Source of the DNA: Montifringilla adamsi | Taxonomy: Eukaryota; Chordata; Aves; Passeriformes; Passeridae | Direction: 5' to 3' | Assembly: GCA_017590115.1 (NCBI GenBank) | Contig: JAGGNK010008226.1 | Span: 5,717,283 to 5,781,282, forward strand | Length of the DNA stretch: 64,000 bases | Part shown: positions 51,511 to 62,638 of the stretch, piece after piece | Position numbering within the stretch: the stretch's first letter is position 1 | How the letters are laid out: the number at the start of each line of letters is the position of its first letter | Notes under the pieces: generated by a model | The model's database searches: none | What the model was told of the DNA's origin: nothing | Seen by the model: only the letters and a program-made list of their open reading frames with translations | Position numbers and translations under genes: made by a program

Positions 51511-53299
51511 AATAAATTATCCATTTAAAAAACACATCTGTATCAAGGATAGCTGTGTTTGGAACCGTCCTAACACAAAATGAAATCTCTCAGTGACCAC
51601 CACATCAAAATTTTAGACAGCAGGAAGCAGAATGGGGAAGAGATAGCGAGGGCTTTTGTGGCCACAGCTGGGGATTATTGCAAATTCCCACTGAGGGTGG
51701 CAGTCCCTGGTGTGAGGGAATTGTCATGTGTCCCCTGCAGCTGCCCAGAGCCTGTGTGAAGGAAGACAATCTGCACACACCAAGATCAGGGCTGGCCTAT
51801 GGCTCAGCTTCCCGTCAATGACTCAGCCAAGCCACCAAACCCAATGTTTGTGCTGCCACGAGATGTTTCAGCACACAACGCCTGAGATCCCAGGAAATGT
51901 TCACACCAGGATGTCAGAAAGCAGCAGATGTGGAGATGGGACATGTCAAGTTCCTCTGGAGAAGAATCCACCACACCACAGGGGAGGAAAACCCAGCGGG
52001 TGTCTCTCCATCACACAGCATCCCTGGCAGAGTGTGATTTTATTTCAGAAAATCCATCTTCTCACCTAATTCACCCAGATGCTTCTCTGAGTGACTTGCA
52101 AAGGGTAAAACCACTCATTCCTGCCAAAATCAGCCCAGGTGGGAGGACTCCTGGGGTCTAAGAAACCTCCTGTCACCTTTGTGACACTTTTCATTTCCCA
52201 TTTATTTTAGATGCACCCACATCAGAAAAAGGAAAACCAGCTCTTTAGGAACCCTCTCAATTCATGGAAAAATCTGATCCCAGCCATTTCTGATTGTGGC
52301 CTGCCCCTACAGACACAGTCCCTGGGGCTGTGACGCCAAGAGCACTGTGCCTGGGAAGGAGAGCAAGCTGTGAGAAGATTCATTACCACTCTGCCAGAGC
52401 AGCTGCTGGCATCAGGGAGGTGGGATGTGTCCTCCTTGGGCTTGTGCTCCACGTGGGAAGAAGGAATAAAAGCTGAGGATGGAAAGCAAGCCCAAACCCT
52501 ACACTGAAATGAGAGGATGGTTCATGTCCTTGTGTTAAGGAGGTCAGAGATGCCAGGCCAGGCACCCAAACTCTCCTTGATTGGAGTGAAGATAGAAACC
52601 AGCCTCTTCCCACTTCACCTGCCTCCAGACTTGGGATAATTAAATGACACTTCATTGTCACCCACTCACCTGACTGAGACCCCTCTGATCACTCCCAGTT
52701 TGAAGGCAAAGAGGCACAAGGCAAAGAGTTCATGTGCACTTAAAAGGAGCAGGAGGATTGTTGTGGTGCCTGTGGCTTTTTAAAATTGTTGCTATTTCAA
52801 TGACAATGACAACCATGTGCAGGGTTTGGTTTCTGCCCAAAGTTGAAGCCTGTCTGGTTTGGTGTCATATAAGCAAATAATAAAGGGAGGGATTTGGGTT
52901 CACCTTCCCTCTCTGGGCTATGGGAATTACAGACAGAAGAGACACAACTAGGATTTTGAGGAATGAAAGGCAGTATTTTCCTAAGTATTTTCCCTGCCAG
53001 CTTAACTTCAACATTTAGATTTCTCTCTTAATTAGCCCAGTTATGTAGCCATGTAATTGCTTCCAGGAGTGGCTCCCTCCCCTCCTGCCTGGCCTAAATA
53101 TCCCTCCCAGTATGAAGAAAACATTTCTTTCAGGTCAAATTATTTTTGTTTTGATTATGGTACCAGGTTTCAGCCCTACAAACACACGTGGTTACCAGCA
53201 CAAGTGAAAAATTAACCAACCTGCTGCCAGAGCCAGATGCTGATCCAGTACCCAGCACCTCAAAGCTCAGTTCCCACTTTGACAACAGCACCCAGGGAC

Positions 53300-53350
53300 T
53301 CAGGGAAAGCCCCATATCTCAGTTTCCCCATCTGAAAAGTGAATCCTTTG
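53300..53350 (+). mobile_element. Possible MIR/L2-like relic
   Basis: TCTCAGTTTCCCCATCTGAAAAGTG matches the conserved MIR/L2 phrase. Flanks are too decayed to assign. Confidence 0.4.
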
Positions 53351-53781
53351 TGGATAACTGGAAAGTCCAGTCTGGACACTTTGGCTTTGCGCATTGCACA
53401 CAAGGTGTTTCAACCCCGTATAAACCCAGACTTGAGCACATGTGCAGCCACACAGACACTTGCCATTATTTCACCTCTCCCTCTGAAATCACCCAACTTT
53501 GCATCTCCTGGGTTGGAAGCATTAAAAGCAGCCTGGGGGATACCCAAATGTGCAGGGTTTTCTCGAGCACATTCATTCCCCACAGGGAATTAGTTGGTTT
53601 TCCTGGCATTCCCTTCCCAGGGAGGGCTCTGACCATGCCCCACCAAAGGCAAGAATGCTCCCCGTGGCTTGCCTCATCCTGCTCGTCCCTCTGTGCCAGT
53701 CCTCCCACGCCAAGAGCTGCCTGCCAGTGCTGCTCTCCACAAGCCATCAGCTCTGAAACCCCAGCCCTTGCACGGCTTTGC

Positions 53782-53845
53782 TTTCACAGAATCACAAGGT
53801 TGGAAGAGACCTTCAAGATCATCGAGTCCAAACCCTTTCCTTCCA
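53782..53845 (-). mobile_element. CR1 fragment (short)
   Basis: TTCACAGAATCACAAGGTTGGAAGAGACC followed by ATCGAGTCCAAACCC, the reverse CR1 terminus. Confidence 0.82.
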
Positions 53846-54649
53846 CTCTGCTCCAGCCCTGCCGCCCCACATCCAGCAGCACAGCCCGGCCTTGGGGATT
53901 CACCCACTGCCACGGGCACCTGAGCCTGGCTGGGTTTCCTGCCTGGAAACTGAAAATATCCACGGGAGCTGCTTGGACTGGATCCCACTGGGGAGTTCCT
54001 TAGTGATGCTGTTGTTGGTTGTTGGTTGTAGCAACCGCTGGGTGTTCGGCAGCAGCTCCGGCCACCCAGGCTGGGCCAGAGGGACAGCAGAGGCTGGGAG
54101 AGGGGATGCCCATGGACACTAGGAGAGATGATGCACCAGGCAACCCCTTTCCCATTCCCACAGAGCTTGTGCCACACAGCGTGGAGCTTCTGAAGCTTTC
54201 CTTATGATATCTTTTCTCCCAGAGCATGAACCATCCCAACACTGAGCAATGCTGAGCGTTCAGGCATTGCTTCTCATTTTGGAAGGTGTTTTGGTGTGGG
54301 GGACAGCAGCCAGAGAAAACACAAGTATTCCTCAAGCTGAGGGTTTTCCAGGAACGTGGACTGAGCTGCTTTTGGACATCCAAGTGATTGGATTTTTTTG
54401 TCATCCTTGGATCACCCACCCATGTCAAAGCCATGGTCATCCAAATTATAAACATGTGCCTGGGCTCAGCATCCATTGGAGGGAAAGGGAAGCTCCTGGG
54501 ATCTCCTAGGCCAAGCCCATTTTTTCAAACCAGCCAACAAACATTGGACTGATGCAATGGAGGAGCTGCCTCAGAACATCCTCACAGGGCAACAAAGATC
54601 TGTCCAGCCAGAGCCTGGACAGTCTCCTCCTTCCCTGTCCATCCTACCA

Positions 54650-54792
54650 GACAACCACAGAATGGTCTGGACTGGAAGGGTCCCTAAAGCCCATCTCATT
54701 CCACCCTCTGCCATGGACAGGAACACCTTCCACTGGATTGGGCTGTCCCAAGCCCCATCCAACCAGGCCTTGAACACTTCCAGGGAAGTGAA
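54650..54792 (-). mobile_element. CR1 fragment
   Basis: ACCACAGAATGGTCTGGACTGGAAGGG through CACCTTCCACTGGATTGGG to CTTGAACACTTCCAGGG, a reverse CR1 3' segment. Confidence 0.9.
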
Positions 54793-56146
54793 ATGATTCT
54801 TTGCTTGTACAGAGAGAATCAGTGGGCAGTTGTGCTATTCCATCCTGTGGCTAGTAAAATATAACAACACATGTACATGGTTTTTACTGTCCATCCAGAT
54901 AATTATCTAATAAAATAAGCTTGGCATAATAAATGTTGTTGCTGTGATTTATTAAAAGACAAGAGCAATCCTTATGTTTTTTTTGCCTGATCTCACCCAA
55001 ATATGTGACTCCTTCACCCTTTTTATCCTCCAAGCTCCTCTGGAGGAGGAAAAGATGATCTCTTCCTCCAATACCACTGCACTCCTTCAAACACCCTCTG
55101 CACTGCCAAGCACAGAGCACCATAAAATATCATGTTCTTGTAAGGGGAAAATTCACACACGATGTTGGATCTCACCCATATGGTGAATTTCTCCCAGCAG
55201 TTTCCCTGCAGACAACAAGGAGATGCCTTGCACCACACAGGCTTTGCTGGCCCCAGCACTACAAAAAGCCTTTAGGGCAAACACTCCCAACACAGGTGAC
55301 TCTGGGATGAAGCACAGAAGGTGACCAAATGGAACTGAAGCCATGGGGGAATTTTTAAGGCCAGCAGAAGTTGACAGCCCACCCTGGGAAGTGGCCAGGG
55401 CACCCCTGAGGGCACAGTGAGAGCCCTGGGGCCTTCACACCCCCCATTATCACCATTCCACACTGAGCTGATGGTGTAGTTGACTTTGTGACTGTAAACT
55501 ATTGATGTGGGAAATGCCAAATCATAAAACTCCAGGAAATCTCATGAGTGTGGAAGGGAAATGTTGTCCTTCAATGCAGTCTCTTGCTAACGTCCAGTCA
55601 CTTGGTCTAGCAGGGAGAGGACCAAGGAGCAAAATCCTCCCTGATTTGTGCTTCAGGTCTGTTATCTGGCTCTATGCAGCAGATCGAAAAGGGAGGTTGT
55701 GCTCTGTGTTTGCAACTGAAAATGAAACGTGATAACATCTCTAGAGTGGAAAATTACAGAGCCTAAGAGCAAGTAAAGCCTGTAGCAGTAAGAATTCGGC
55801 ACCTGACAGAGACAGGGCTGGGGGCCTTGGGGTGCTGCCTTCATCTCATCATGGCAGGTCCAAGGCTCCTCTCTCCTGAACTCAAAAATGTGGGGTTTAA
55901 CATATTCCTGCTCAAAACACATGCCAGAAGGAAATGGTGCACTTGGTGTGCAAAAACCAGCATGGAAGAGAAACGCATGAATCTGCCAAAGAAATCCATT
56001 TAGAAGGGAAGGGGTTATTCTGCCTGGACAGCAGGATGTGTTTCCTCACAGCACCCACATGACTCCTCATGCCACCCACCCACCCTGGAGGATGCTGCAG
56101 TCTCTTGAGCAGGGACCCTCGCAGGGACGGCCCCGCCGCCTCTCAC

Positions 56147-56841
56147 CTGGGTCATCTTGGCGAGGTCCAGCGAGGGCCGCTCCTCCTGGACCTCCTCCGG
56201 CCTCCTCCTCTTGATTCCCACCTTTTTGTCGTTGAGGACGCAGGGCTGGGAGCGGCTGCGGGAGAGGCCGGCGGCGCGGCGGCCCAGCTCGGGCGTGGAG
56301 GCCGGCGTGCTGCAGGCCGAGGGCGCGCCGTACTCCGAGCACGAGAAGCGGTCGTGCGAGCAGGACAGGGACCTCTGAATGTCCACCCTGTCCCCGCCGT
56401 GCCCTCCAGCAGCCGATTTCCTGGGCTGCCCGCCGCAGAGCGGGTTGGAGCGGGCGGGCAGGCTGAAGCTGGAGCTCCTCTGCATGGTGGCGAAGCCGTT
56501 GGAGTAGCGCTGCACGCTGCCACCGCTGTAGCAGCGCCTCTTCTCCACCGGCGTCCACACCTTGGAGCCCAGGGGTCTCCAGGAGGTCCCGCAGCCCGAC
56601 ATCTCATCCGAGAAGGACAGCGAGCGGCACTGGCGCTTGCTGGGAGGGGCGGAGGGGTGGCCGTGGGGGTCGCTGAGGCTCAGGTCCTTGATCAGGTTGG
56701 TGACGGAGCAGGTGCCGGCCGTGTCCCTCGGCCAGCGCGAGCCCTCCTCGCCCTTGTCCGACAGGCAGTCCCAGATGCTGGCGCCCGGCTGCTCGAGCTG
56801 GAGTGGACATTTCCTGCTGAGATCTCTCCATCTGTCATTTT
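56147..56841 (-). CDS. FAM53B: FAM53B large internal coding exon
   Basis: FAM53B (simplet in fish) is a nuclear protein reported to promote beta-catenin nuclear localisation in Wnt signalling. The exon has a CTGAACCAG acceptor and a CAG|GTGAGA donor. Two bases complete a split glutamate codon and 231 full codons follow. Visible blocks, numbered from the first full codon, are ENDRWRDLSRKCPL at the start, the family motif SKRQCRSLSFSDE (67-79), WRPLGSKVWTPVEKRR shortly after, RSLSCS (156-161), RSRSQP (194-199), which fits a 14-3-3 mode-1 site, and a basic nuclear signal with KRRR (210-213). It ends SLDLAKMTQ. The methionine at 56602 is internal, not the start. As I recall human FAM53B (422 residues), this exon is shorter by roughly 25 residues between SFSLP and RSLSCS. 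GC content and CpG density are high throughout. Confidence 0.95.
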
Positions 56842-57272
56842 CTGGTTCAGAAAGAAGAAAAGAAAGGGAAAAAAAAAACCAAAAAACAACAACACACGCA
56901 CAGGCATTAGCGTTAATTAATTCTGCGACTCGCTTTCTACGTCCATAAACAAAAAGAGTAGCATATGGGACGTTTTCCAGTACAAATTAATTAACTCTTG
57001 GAATATGGTTTCCTAAACTGCCAGCAGAGTGGGTTGCGTGGTGTAGATGGAGAGAGAGACAAAGTGACAGTCCCAGCAGGAGCAAAACTGCTAGAAGAAG
57101 ATAAAAACATGCCTGTGAATATTCCAGGTTGCACTAGCTAAGGGGAATTCAGCAGTGTAGAATGTTGTGGCTACTGGTTATCTCTGTGCTAAATCATGTC
57201 TCAGATGTGTGTGGTTTGTCCTGGGCTCCACAACAGACAATTGCCTGAATTTACAGCTGAATTTAAAAAACA

Positions 57273-57668
57273 TGGATTCACAGAATTGCTGAGGTTGGAA
57301 AAGCCCTCTAGGATCACTGAGTCCAATCATTAACCCAGCACTGCCAAGGCCACCACTAACCCATGTCCCCAAGGGCCACGTCCACATGGCTTTTAAATTC
57401 CTCCAGGGATGGGGACTCCACCACTGCCCAGGGCTGGACAGCCCTTTCCATGAAGACATTTTCCCTAAAATCCAATCTAAACCTCCCTTGGTGCAACTTC
57501 CTCTTGTTTTATTACTTTTATACCTGGAAGGAGATCCCCACCTGGGTGCCCCCTCCTTTCAAGGAGTTGTAGAGAGTGAGAAGGTTCCCCCTGAGCCTCC
57601 TTTTCTCTAGGCTGAGCCCCCTCAGCTGTTTTTATCAGACTCGTGCTCCAGACCCTTCCCCACCTTCC
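57273..57668 (-). mobile_element. CR1 fragment, about 395 bp
   Basis: Opens GATTCACAGAATTGCTGAGG, continues with CCAAGGCCACCACTAACCC and TCCTCCAGGGATGGGGACTC, and reaches GACTCGTGCTCCAGACCC. It is the longest CR1 copy recognised in the window. Confidence 0.92.
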
Positions 57669-60375
57669 CATGGACAGCCACGGTGGAAGAGAGGATTAAG
57701 GAGGATGATCTCATTCCACACACATCCCACTGACAGCAAAAGAAGATGGCAAAGCACCCTGAGGGCTGGGCTGCCCTGCAAAGGACGGGGCTCTCTGCAG
57801 ATACACCTTCAATGCTCAGCAGGAAAACCATGGCAGGACAGCCCAGCCAGCTGCTGCAGTGGAAAAAAGTCATCAGCCAACAGCCTCTCCCCAGTGCCTG
57901 TTTTTGTCGTTGGCTGCCTCAAACAGAGCCCAGCCGTGCTGGAGAACCGTCGCTGCCAAGTTTCACATGATTGTATCTAAACTAGGCAATATTTTGGGGG
58001 GCTTTTTGGGTATTTCCACTCAGGCAACTGAAGGATGAATTAAAAGCTGTGCCCAGCCTGCAGCTGCAGGTACCAGCCTGGTAGGGAAGATGCAACAGTG
58101 CAGAACGCTTCTGACTAAGGTTTCAAGTCAGGAGGTCAGATTTGGGGCCCCTTGCACCACTCTTGGCTGATTTTCCCATTTCTCCCTGCTCCAGCTGCTG
58201 CCATAACAGCTCCAGCCACAAACAGCCTGGCTCTGCCCGCAGTAACCGCACGGCATTTCAACTGTTGCTCTCCTCATTTTAATAAACACAATGAAAAGTG
58301 AGAAATCTGCTCTAGACAACTCCATCTATGTTTAGATCTTTATTATTTTTCCTCTGTACTATGCTGCCAGCAGAGAGATTTCTTGGGTCAGGTCAGCAGA
58401 CAAAAGAAACAGAAATAGAAGCCGATGTTTCATGGCAAGCTGCCACGATCCTCTGGCCGGAGACTGTACAAAAGGCCTTGGTGAGGAGGATACGGGACAC
58501 CTTCCTCTTTCACCCCTGCTTCAGCACAAACAGCTATAAATCTTCCAAACCTGGCAAAGAAAATGGTAAAAGCACCACTATCCCCAGCCCCAGCTTAGGG
58601 TTATTTGCTTTTCCCCTTGCACAATGTGAGCTGGCATAACCTGGCCCCTCTGAGTCCCCAGCCATCACTGACCAGTCCCAAAATACCAGGGAGCCCAGAA
58701 AATGGGTTTTCAGTGCAAGTAGGAGGCAGGTTGCCCTGAAAAAAATTGAAAATGGAGTAGTCTAAGGGCCAAGGGTACAATTAAAGAACTCTGGAAAGCC
58801 TTATTGAGGAAAAGCAGCTGGTTTTCTGCTCAATTTTTAAAGACTAAGAGTCCCATCCTGTGCAAGTTGATAACGATAATTGCACTGGAGCCATTAATTC
58901 TGCCACAGTTAAACATGTATTAAATTTCTTAAACTACAAACCTCAGCCTGGTTTACCCTGAGGCAGTAATTTGTTCCAGGATAAAACCCACCACGAGAGC
59001 CCCTTGGTCTGCAAGTGAGCTGCCTGGCTGGAAAACTCTCCTTTTCCTACTGGAGAACAAAGGGACAACCAGAGCACGCTGTAAGTGCAGCCCGAGGGGC
59101 TCTTGCCCTGCTTAAACAGGTCCTTCTTGGCTGTTAGTGTCCCTGGATTAAACAGCATCTTGCTTCTGGATTTTGACTTAAAACTGCGAAAATAAACACT
59201 GACACCTTAACAAAACCCAGCTGTTCTCTCACAAAAGCTTCATGGCATCAAACAAACCCTCGTGGTGCTCATGGACTGGAGTCACATCCCAAAATTGGGG
59301 AGATGGGCGCTGTCCTCCATCCTTGAGAGCTCTGCACTGCCCCACGGAGAACAGGATCCAAGCTCAGAGCACCACAGCCAGCTTTCCAAAGGCTGAGCTC
59401 CAGGAGCTGCAGGAGCAGCCCACGGACACATCAGGCACTTTGCAGCTCAGTGATGGCCCTGGGCTTTTTAAATGACTGCTGTGCTCCTCTGGTGACACAG
59501 AGTAAATTTTAATGGCCACTCATAACCACAGAGAAGGGTGTAAAACCAAAACGCTGACACAACTTTAACTACAGCGACACAAATGTGCTGCTATAATATT
59601 TTTACAGTTCCTTTTTATACATAATGCATGATCCTTCTGCTCAAGTTTCCTCTACGTTCTTTTCCCATGAAATAATTTACATTAATACATAATTTATTAT
59701 GGCAACTTGTAAAGCAATTAGAGGTTTCAATCAATTTTTCTTATCCTTTTTGGCAGATAAATTCTGTTTGGAGCCTAACCCAAACATTTGTCTGGGCACA
59801 GGTGCACATCCAATTCCCCTTTTTTCCGTGTTGTTCAAGTGGAATTTTGGTCTCACAGTCCCCATGCATAGGGGGAAAAGGCAGCCTGCATTTTCCACTG
59901 CCCCCAGTTTATGTTCAGGAGATAATTTCTAAGTGTGGACCACATTTAATGGTTGTAATTAGCTGATGGCATTGCCAGGGAGCTTTCCTAGTGCAGAAAT
60001 AAGATCAAAATACGATGGGCAGAGCCGTGCTTCAACAGGAAATGAAAACAACAGCCCCAAAATCTGCTCTGGAGATTAAACACACCTTGTGCCAGCAGCC
60101 TGCATGGGGGAGGGAAATCCCTGACCTCAGCAGTGAAACGTGCCCAGCTCTTCAGCGGGATCCTCTGGAGAGCTGTGCCTGCTCCAGCTACACCTCACCA
60201 CAATTCCCCCAGCAGCTTTTTCTCTCTGCAGGGTGACTGTGTTTGAATGTGCACCAAGATGCTCTACACCTTTCCAAAAAAAACCCAAAATTCCAGAAAG
60301 CCCTGGTTCAGAAAGAGGAGGCATGCATGCCTGGCAGGTGCTTTCAGGATGCATTCAAGGGCCATCACCCCCAAG

Positions 60376-60436
60376 AAGGGCTCAAGGTTGGACTTGATGA
60401 TCTTGGAGGTCTTTTCCAACCTTCATGATTCCATGA
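60376..60436 (+). mobile_element. CR1 3' end remnant
   Basis: GGTTGGACTTGATGATCTTGG and GTCTTTTCCAACCTTCATGATTCCATG form the forward CR1 terminus. Confidence 0.85.
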
Positions 60437-60952
60437 GCTGGCTTTTCTCCTGCTTTCTTGGCTTTCCTCTCTCACTCAAGGATGGTGAAAAGCCCCTTCC
60501 AAGAAGGAGCTGTGCAGCAGTGAGCCCAAGGCTGCAGCCCTGCCCTGGCACGCTCGGAATGATGGTGCTGCCAAACGTGGTGGAGGAGTGATGTGAGAGT
60601 GCCAAAGGAGAGACAAACTGACCTGAGTGCCCCAGCCCTCACCCTGCTCTCCTGCAGCACCCTAGGGGAGCAAACTCTGAGAGCTCTCCATGGGAAAATG
60701 GAAATGATGGAAATGAAAAGAGCACTTCCCAGAGGATGAGTGCAGGATCTGTCCCCAGTGGCTCCCCTTCCTCCTCCTCCTTCTCCTGCCTTTTACAATC
60801 AGGGCCAGGACTGGGATCCTGCATGTGCAAGCACCTTGTCACCGCCTCAATAAAACCCTGCCTGCAGCTTCCCCCAGAGATAATTTCTTGCTTACACAGA
60901 AGACAGGAGATCAGGCTGTCAGCACATGCCTACTGAGCTTCTCTTACTAGGT

Positions 60953-61072
60953 CAGCTTGGACAGGGCTTGGAGCAACCTGGGATGGTGGAAGGTTGTCCC
61001 TGCCATGGCCAGAGGTGGAGTGAGATTATCTTTAATGTCCCTTCCAATTCAAACCATTCTGGGATTCTATGA
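60953..61072 (+). mobile_element. CR1 fragment, left arm of an inverted pair
   Basis: GGCTTGGAGCAACCTGGGATGG through CCTTCCAATTCAAACCATTC to GGGATTCTATGAC, with an intact 3' terminus. Confidence 0.9.
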
Positions 61073-61124
61073 CTTTTGACTTCCTGTATTGAAATTTTTC
61101 TGTCTTTGGGTGGATAGCAAAAGA

Positions 61125-61255
61125 CATGGGCAGGGACACCTTCCACTATCCCAGGTTGCTCCAAGCGCCATCCAACCTGATTTTGAACATTTCCAGGGAT
61201 AGGACATCCACAGCTGCTCTGGGCAGCCTGTGCCAGGCCCTCACCACCCTAACGC
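61125..61255 (-). mobile_element. CR1 fragment, right arm of an inverted pair
   Basis: CATGGGCAGGGACACCTTCC through CAGGTTGCTCCAAGC to CCACAGCTGCTCTGGGCAGC, a reverse CR1 lacking its terminal repeat. Confidence 0.88.
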
Positions 61256-62614
61256 CACAATTTTCCAATATGCCACCTTTTTCTAGCACAGATATTTTCA
61301 TTGGGGACCTGCCTCAGGGACTGCTGAGGAAGGAAAAGGGTAAAAAAGGAGGGAAAACAACCCAAACCAGCAAACTATCCATCAACAGGACAATTCTTAC
61401 ACTCCTGGGTGTTTCAAGGACACATCAAGGAGAAGGGAAAGCAGTAGTTGTTGAATTTATAGTTTTAGGCATTTCACCTTTAATCTTCCTCCAGGCAAAG
61501 GGCTATATAGAGATAAAACCCAATCTTTTTAGTAATATTATCATTTCACTGGCAGAAATATTTGTCACAAATCTAAAAGCCAAAAGATTATTTAGGTCAC
61601 CCTGAGAATTGGACCTAACCATGCATCATCTAATATAGCAAGTCTTTAAGAATGTTTACTCAATATCCTGAGTTTGGTTACAATCTATAATCCATTTTCA
61701 GATTCTTGCAGTGTTTAGTACCTTATAAGAAAAGCTCCAGGGTTTGGATGATGCTCTCCCTGGCAGAGGCTGAGCTTCTTTCTCTCCTGCTGCCCCATGG
61801 CCACAGGGTCCTGAAATAAACTGCCTTCCTGCCCAAAGCTGCCCTCGCCCCAAAGTATCAGAAAGATTATTTTCTAAGATTCTCTTTTGTCTAAAACCCA
61901 AAAAAAAAATCTGCCAACTTCCCTCCAAACCTCCAACATAGATAGGACTGTGAGTCTTTGCCTCGTGTTGTCTGTGCTACCAGTCCAAACTTCACTGTGT
62001 TTATTTATCTCAGTGCTTTCCCCCAACAGGGACTTGGCCCTTTGACATAAAATATTCCCTTAATTTCACATTTCGATAGTAACTTATTTAAAAAGTCAAG
62101 CATGCTTTCATCCTGGATTAGTCTGTGATTGTGGCCTGCATTTGGGGACACCAAGAACTCTCAGGGAAGATAGCTAAAATGAAACCCAAGCCAAGCAATG
62201 CCCTCACACAAGGGAAGGATGGGCTCCTCTTGACTGGGCATGACAGGGACCACTGCAGGGCAAGCTGAGGTCAAGGAGGTGACATTCAGTTCCCTCAGAA
62301 GGAGGATAATTTGGCAGAAGGCTCTGCAAAAGCTCTTAAAGACAGGCTGCTCCTCAATTAGGCAGAGACTGCATATCTGCTGAAGAGCCTGCCAGTGCCA
62401 CAGTGCAAGACAAAACCACCTGATTTGGGTTCTTTGTTCCTCCCTCATGTTTGAAAGGCAGGAGAGAGGGAACGGGCTTGTCTCTACCCCTTCTTGACTT
62501 TGAAGCTTGTGATTTTCATCTGAAAAAACCCACGAATGCTGTCCATCTCCCCACAGTGCCAGGCTGGAGCCATCAGAGGGCTTGGGAGACATCTCCTGTC
62601 AGCGCATGTGCCCG

Positions 62615-62638
62615 GCTCTCATTAACGCTAATGAGAGC
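62615..62638. promoter_or_regulatory. Perfect inverted repeat with paired ATTA/TAAT cores
   Basis: Arms GCTCTCATTA (62615-62624) and TAATGAGAGC (62629-62638) are exact reverse complements around an ACGC spacer. Each arm holds a homeodomain core, spaced like a paired homeodomain dimer site. The surrounding 62600-62880 is free of recognised repeats. A regulatory function is inferred. Confidence 0.4.

Larger units (their letters stand above)
42690..56146 (-). other. FAM53B: FAM53B intron between its two recognised exons
   Basis: A 13.5-kb intron with consensus ends: GTGAGA donor at 56146-56141 and CAG acceptor next to 42689. It holds CR1 fragments, a 10-bp minisatellite, one G-depleted solo LTR and several microsatellites, each listed separately. 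Long stretches with no recognised element are 42700-43650, 43760-47200, 49640-51200, 51550-53290 and 54800-56100. Reading frames up to 271 codons here lack any recognised family signature. Confidence 0.85.

Noticed and set aside
53188..54003. 271-codon open frame on the + strand
   Set aside because: It crosses a CR1 end and a MIR-like remnant and has no known domain.
56015..56602. FAM53B starting at the methionine at 56602
   Set aside because: Conserved FAM53B sequence continues upstream in frame to the splice acceptor at 56842, so this methionine is internal. The frame also reads past the donor into intron.
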